Below, piece after piece: positions 59,934 to 64,000 of a DNA stretch of 64,000 nt. Position 1 is the first letter of the stretch, and each line of letters opens with the position of its first letter. The notes below the pieces were generated by a model. The model saw only the letters and a program-made list of their open reading frames with translations. It was not told the origin of the DNA and made no database searches. Position numbers and translations under genes: made by a program. Where the stretch lies: assembly GCA_033398695.1 (NCBI GenBank), contig CM065802.1, positions 149,344,096 through 149,408,095 of the forward strand, given 5' to 3'. Origin of the DNA: Orobanche coerulescens (taxonomy: Eukaryota; Streptophyta; Magnoliopsida; Lamiales; Orobanchaceae).

Positions 59934-60310
59934 TAACGTACGCTAAGAAGGAAGCTTAATGTACGCTACGAATGAAGCGTAGCATACGTAAAGAGGCCAA
60001 TAATTGAGCTGGGTGGCTAGCACATGCGCCAGCAGGACGATGGGTCCTAATAAGATTCCCGCGGATGAACCTGGACAGTTTTGAAGTCAACGAGTGTTAA
60101 CGTACACTAAGGTATGTGTCTAGCGTACGTTAATGGGTGGTACTTACGTACATAACCTGATGGTGTAGCAAACGTAATCGAGTACAGAATGAGAACAGTT
60201 AACTATCCGTGACGATAGCATACGCTAAGTATACTGGGTAGCGTACGCTAAGCACTAACATACGTTATGCATGAAGGCTAACATACGTTAAGGTCATAAA
60301 GTTATAAATA
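59934..60310 (+). promoter_or_regulatory. LTR M promoter: ACGTACGCTAA palindromes plus TATA box
   Basis: About ten copies such as TAGCGTACGCTAA and TAGCATACGCTAA. The last (60279-60290, TAACATACGTTA) is 12 bp upstream of TATAAATA. Confidence 0.7.
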
Positions 60311-61037
60311 AGACATCACCCAATTTCACTTCATTCGTTTCTTTCACTTGGCGTTCAACCTACTTCATCCCCAGAGAGTTCCCAGCCACTTTCTATACCG
60401 TTAGAACACCTTTTTATTGATCATTGAAGATTGGAGATTACTTATACTTGATCATTGAAGTGGAAAATCATTTTGGATTGACACACAAGCAACCGGAGTT
60501 GGATTCTACCTATTATCTCGGTGTTTTCTTTATCTTAAGGTATGTTAATGCTATATCCAACCTTGGATTCATGTTCTTAAGGATATGATGATCATGCTAT
60601 CAAGATATTAAGTTCCATAGATGATTTATTCCACCAAACATTATGTCTAGAAGTTGGGATGATTATGCTTAAGATATCATTATTGAGAACATCATAGTTG
60701 GAATCCTATGTCGTAAAATGATGAGAGTAATGTTCTATTGATTATCCGTATTGAATAGTGTTGCCATAATGGTCATAGATTTAGTATTGGTATCATTTTT
60801 GCTTAACGTAATTAGATGAAGGATCACCAAATGTTGAAGTTGATTTAGTAAATTAATCTTCATGATGAAGCTGGAATATGTTGATGATATTGGTAACTAG
60901 ATTATCAACCTCAGAATAACTGAATTACGTAAGAGAACTTGTGATCAAAGATTAGAGTATGACATCATGATGATATGATTATCCTTGAAGTTGTAAGACA
61001 TTAGATCATTCAAGTTTTTACGAGTGTATCATGCATG

Positions 61038-61340
61038 GAGTTAACGTACATTAACACTGAGAATTTCGTGCGGCGAGTCAGTTGTCAGATCAGGGAAGAG
61101 ACTATCGGATGCATGTTTAGCGTACGCTAGGCTCTGCAGCTTACGTACGCTAATGGGCATAATTAATGTATGCTACGTTGTGCACGTAACATACGTTATA
61201 TCATCAGACAAGTCAGTCGCCTAATCAGAGAGGAACTGTCGATACATGGTTAGCGTACGCTAAACTTCGTACCTTACGTACGCTAACGAGTAGGTTTCAT
61301 GTACGCTACAAAGGGTATGTACCGTACGTTATGCATGTCA
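61038..61340 (+). repeat. second palindrome array in LTR M, tandemly duplicated
   Basis: Two units of about 130 bp (about 61078-61205 and 61206-61335) each carry, in the same order, TTAGCGTACGCTA, TTACGTACGCTAA, ATGTAYGCTAC and a GTA-CGTTAT palindrome, with matching spacers. Confidence 0.78.
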
Positions 61341-62266
61341 GACAGGATACGTTTTATGAACTCCCGACCGTAATTTGGATTGTTAGATGTTCGTACGGCA
61401 TGAGATGAACTCTATATTATTTCTTTTGTTTAAGGTTCGAGCTTTGCTACGTGATTGATCGAAGGGGCGACCTTCGAGTGTTTTGATATTCGTGTAAGTT
61501 TTATTCTTGTCATCGAATCGAGGCAAGTACTTTAATTGTTCTATGTATTGATGTTATACATATTATTGTGCATATATGTCGTTGTTGTGTGTCCACCTCG
61601 TGTTGGTCCGACGGGATCATCGGGGGATCTATGCTAGCATGCTCTGGATCATCGGACGTGTTTTTCCACCTCGGGTTGGTTTGATGGAATCATCGGGGGA
61701 TCTAGGCAGTGAACGCTGGATCATTGGAATTACTATGTGTATGTTGTGATGTCATGTTGTGATTATCATTCGTGTATGATATTTATGAGTTTCTCGCAGG
61801 AAGAGGCTCGTTCGTATTTTATCATTTATGTTAGTTTTGTTCTTCGTGAACCGTTGAATAATATGTTGTGGTACTTGTACTAACATCGTTGTGCTAACCC
61901 CTTTGGGGGTGAACATTTGTTTATATTCAGGATCCAGGAGAGCAGGAAAACAACCATTGGAGCTGCATGACGACGAGGGTGCAGAGTGATGTTCCGGTCG
62001 GGTTTAATTGTCTGTTGTTTGTGTTGTTTTAAATAAGTACTCGAGTACGTCGTCGTTTGTGATGATTGGATTTGGTGATGTATTAATATTCTTCCTTTGG
62101 ATATTTGTATTCTCGGTATTAGCCCAGAACTGTTGTATTTTATTTCAGTTACTTTCATATGTTGGTATCTGTTATTGTCATTTCATTACTTCAGCCTAGT
62201 AAATTCTTATGTAAAGGATTTACGGCACTGTAATATTCCTGAATATATCGGGGGTGTTATAGAATA

Positions 62267-62278
62267 TGGTATCGGAGC
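62267..62278 (+). promoter_or_regulatory. primer-binding site, element M
   Basis: TGGTATCGGAGC, one base off the initiator tRNA-Met complement, 5 bases after the LTR end. Confidence 0.9.
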
Positions 62279-62496
62279 TAAGATTATAGATATCTTGGCC
62301 ATTGGGTTAAAATAGGGGTCATATATGTCTTTTGAGGTAACCGGCCGTGAATAACATTACTGTACTGCATACATCTTCCTGCGAACAGTGGTTGTTAGTT
62401 CCTAAACTCTATCTCGTCCTTTACATGTTATACCTCTTTATACTTGAACATTAGAACGATATTGTTTCCTATATATTGAGTATTTATGCTTACAGT

Positions 62497-63582
62497 ATGT
62501 TGAGAGGTGGACGTGGACGTGGTCGCGGTTGCGGACGCGGACGAAGGAATGTTGAAAGAGAAGCTTCGCCTTCTAATCAAAGCCAACATACCAAAGCGAG
62601 CCACAAAGATCTATTAACAATGAACCGTAACTCACAGCCCGAAATCCTTCGTCAGGTGGTTAACCAGATGACTCAGTTTGCCCAGGTCGTGGACCGAATG
62701 CAGGTGGCAGTAGGATTACAATAGGGAGATATACAGCAAGGTATCCCAAACATGGGAAATCGAGGCGACTGATGGCTGCAAGAGGTGGCGAAGATGCAAC
62801 CACCCAAATTCGACGTCTTTTCTGAGACACCAACGTGGGATCATTGGTTAAAAGAACTGGAGAAAATTTTTGCCGGGATTAATTGCCCAAATGACCGGAG
62901 AGCCTCCATTGCTCAGTATTTTCTGATAGGGAAGTGCCCGAGTGGTGGGAAGCCATTCGGCCTGTAGATCATGATGCCAACTGGGGAGAATTTAAATTGA
63001 TGATGGAAGTTCAGTACTGCCCTCGTCCGGTGAGGGAAGCCAGAGTTCGGGAGTTTTTCTCCGCGTAGCCTTCGGATGTGCCAGTATCTTAGGCGATTAA
63101 GACGTTTAACCAGCAGGTGGCATTTGTTCGACATCTGGCCAGAACAGATGCAGAAATGATGATCCATTTTGATATGAGAATGAAACCTTAGATTCAGAGG
63201 TACATGTCTGGTTTTGAATGTACCACTCTCCATCAATATCAGCGGTGAAATCAAAGAAGCAGTGATGGAAAAGTCTGCAGAATCCAAGAAGCAGAAAGTC
63301 TCTGGTAGTTTGACAGAGCACAAGAGCAGCGGGCCCCACAAGGCCTAGTCATCCTTTCATTCGTTCATGAAACCTCCGCACCCATACAAGAGCGGAAAGA
63401 ACATCGGAGCAGTATCAGCCACGACAAATGTGACAAGGAAGTGCTTTAACTGTAGTCAGACGGGACACTATCGGCGAAATTGCCCCCTTCCTGCCATGAC
63501 TTGTTTTGATTGTGGTCGAGAGGGACATCGTGCGGTGTTCTGTGAAGAGGTTGCAAGGAGACGACCTGATACTCGGAGATGA
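62497..63582 (+). pseudogene. element M gag (broken)
   Basis: MLRGGRGRGRGCGRGRRNVE is an RG-rich start like that of L. A Gln/Met-rich segment meets TAG at 62722-62724. The capsid part follows (MQPPKFDVFSETPTWDHWLK, RRASIAQYFL), with a frame change near 62930 and more stops. The end has two CCHC knuckles in one frame: CFNCSQTGHYRRNCP and CFDCGREGHRAVFCEE. About 360 codons. Confidence 0.9.
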
Positions 63583-63676
63583 TTGGCTTAATCGATATGG
63601 AGCTATTGTAAACTACCAAAAGAGGAATATCTCGGTGATAGCAGACGATGGTTCCGAAATACTATTCGAATGATGG
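63560..63676 (+). pseudogene. element M protease remnant
   Basis: DDLILGDDWLNRYGAIVNYQ and ISVIADDGSE match the second half of protease in element L (DLILGDDWLDRHGAMMNY). The active-site half between the zinc knuckles and this block is missing, a deletion of roughly 300 bp or more compared with L. A TGA ends it at about 63676. Confidence 0.8.
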
Positions 63677-64000
63677 AAACCAGGAAGCTCAGGTGTTGTG
63701 CGGCGATTAATACGCCTCGATGGCGATCGGCATAATGGTCTGAGAGCCAACCATAGAAGACATACGCTGGGCAAACACCCAGCAGTCGGCGCCCATGGCG
63801 ATCGTCTTCTGGTATCTGGCGATCGTCTTCTGGTATCTGGCGATCGTCTTTGATATCCGACATATGAATCCAACATCCGTCAAAGTCGTCGAAGACCGAA
63901 TATTGGACGGAGACCCACGTGCAGATCCACAAAAGGCGCTGCAAGATAAGGCCTTTGACCCCAGCCTGTCACCAGCCTTTCACCTACCGACAAGCCCGAC
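63677..64000 (+). other. end of window: unassigned, with a 21-bp triplication
   Basis: No pol frame like that of L continues here. GGCGATCGTCTTCTGGTATCT and close copies occur three times in a row (about 63798-63855). Nothing else is recognised. Confidence 0.5.

Larger units (their letters stand above)
59779..62261 (+). repeat. 5' LTR of element M (about 2.48 kb)
   Basis: It ends GGGGGTGTTATA, with A changed in the usual TTACA. A palindrome array (59934-60290) precedes TATAAATA (60303-60310), and a second array lies in the transcribed part (61038-61340). A two-unit minisatellite is at 61598-61735. The terminal hairpin pairs TGTAATATTCC (62229-62239) with GGGGGTGTTATA (62250-62261). Confidence 0.8.
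59779..64000 (+). mobile_element. Ty3/gypsy element M, 5' part
   Basis: 5' LTR (59779-62261), PBS, gag (62497-63582) and a protease scrap; the rest lies past the window. The LTR start is placed at TGTAATATCTGG by analogy with the other families; the pairing LTR is not visible, so this limit is less sure than the LTR end. Confidence 0.8.

Noticed and set aside
1..64000. Host protein-coding genes, tRNA or rRNA genes
   Set aside because: All recognisable coding sequence belongs to retroelements or to the unassigned region C. tRNA similarity is limited to 12-base primer-binding sites.

Overview
This window is plant nuclear DNA made almost entirely of nested LTR retrotransposons. The evidence is several Ty3/gypsy elements with chromodomain-type integrase tails, one Ty1/copia element, a 5'-truncated LINE, and primer-binding sites matching plant initiator-tRNA-Met (TGGTATCAGAGC and one-base variants). 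I found no host gene, rRNA, tRNA or CRISPR array. The species cannot be told from the sequence; an angiosperm pericentromeric or other repeat-dense region is the natural reading. All letters below (A-M) are local labels.

Layout, left to right. 1-2954: 3' end of gypsy element A (integrase tail, chromodomain, 3' LTR), inserted in a copia-type LTR tail (B, 2955-3055). 3056-3735 and 12720-13559: an old minus-strand degenerate coding region (C), split by element D (3736-12719, minus strand, target-site duplication ACCGC). D is non-autonomous: about 386 bp of internal sequence between very long LTRs. A solo LTR (E, 9182-11993, duplication CCTTA) sits inside D's 5' LTR. 13560-15267: LTR fragment F with a tandemly duplicated U3. 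15268 to about 31748: gypsy element G (5' LTR, duplicated LTR/PBS junction, gag), whose gag is split by complete element H (19058-30970, minus strand, duplication TCAAG). H's 3' LTR holds a LINE fragment (21167-22409).

From about 31749 to 59778 lies copia element J: 5' LTR tail, PBS, leader, gag, protease, integrase, RT/RNase H remnants and 3' LTR. Its leader is split by complete gypsy element K (32235-43829, minus strand). Its integrase is split by complete gypsy element L (47126-56441, plus strand, duplication TGTCC). J's 3' LTR is cut by gypsy element M (59779 to the window end: 5' LTR, gag and a protease scrap).

All coding regions are broken by stops or frameshifts. K and L are closest to intact. 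L looks youngest, because its LTRs are nearly identical outside one hot spot. The most interesting signals are structural: (i) arrays of 12-14 bp palindromes ending 9-18 bp upstream of the TATA box in six otherwise different LTRs; (ii) a hairpin just before the polypurine tract whose sequence differs but whose pairing is kept in five elements; (iii) a hairpin at the extreme U5 end, next to the PBS, kept by G-U wobble and compensatory changes; (iv) the huge-LTR, tiny-core element D; (v) an extra upstream ORF in H.
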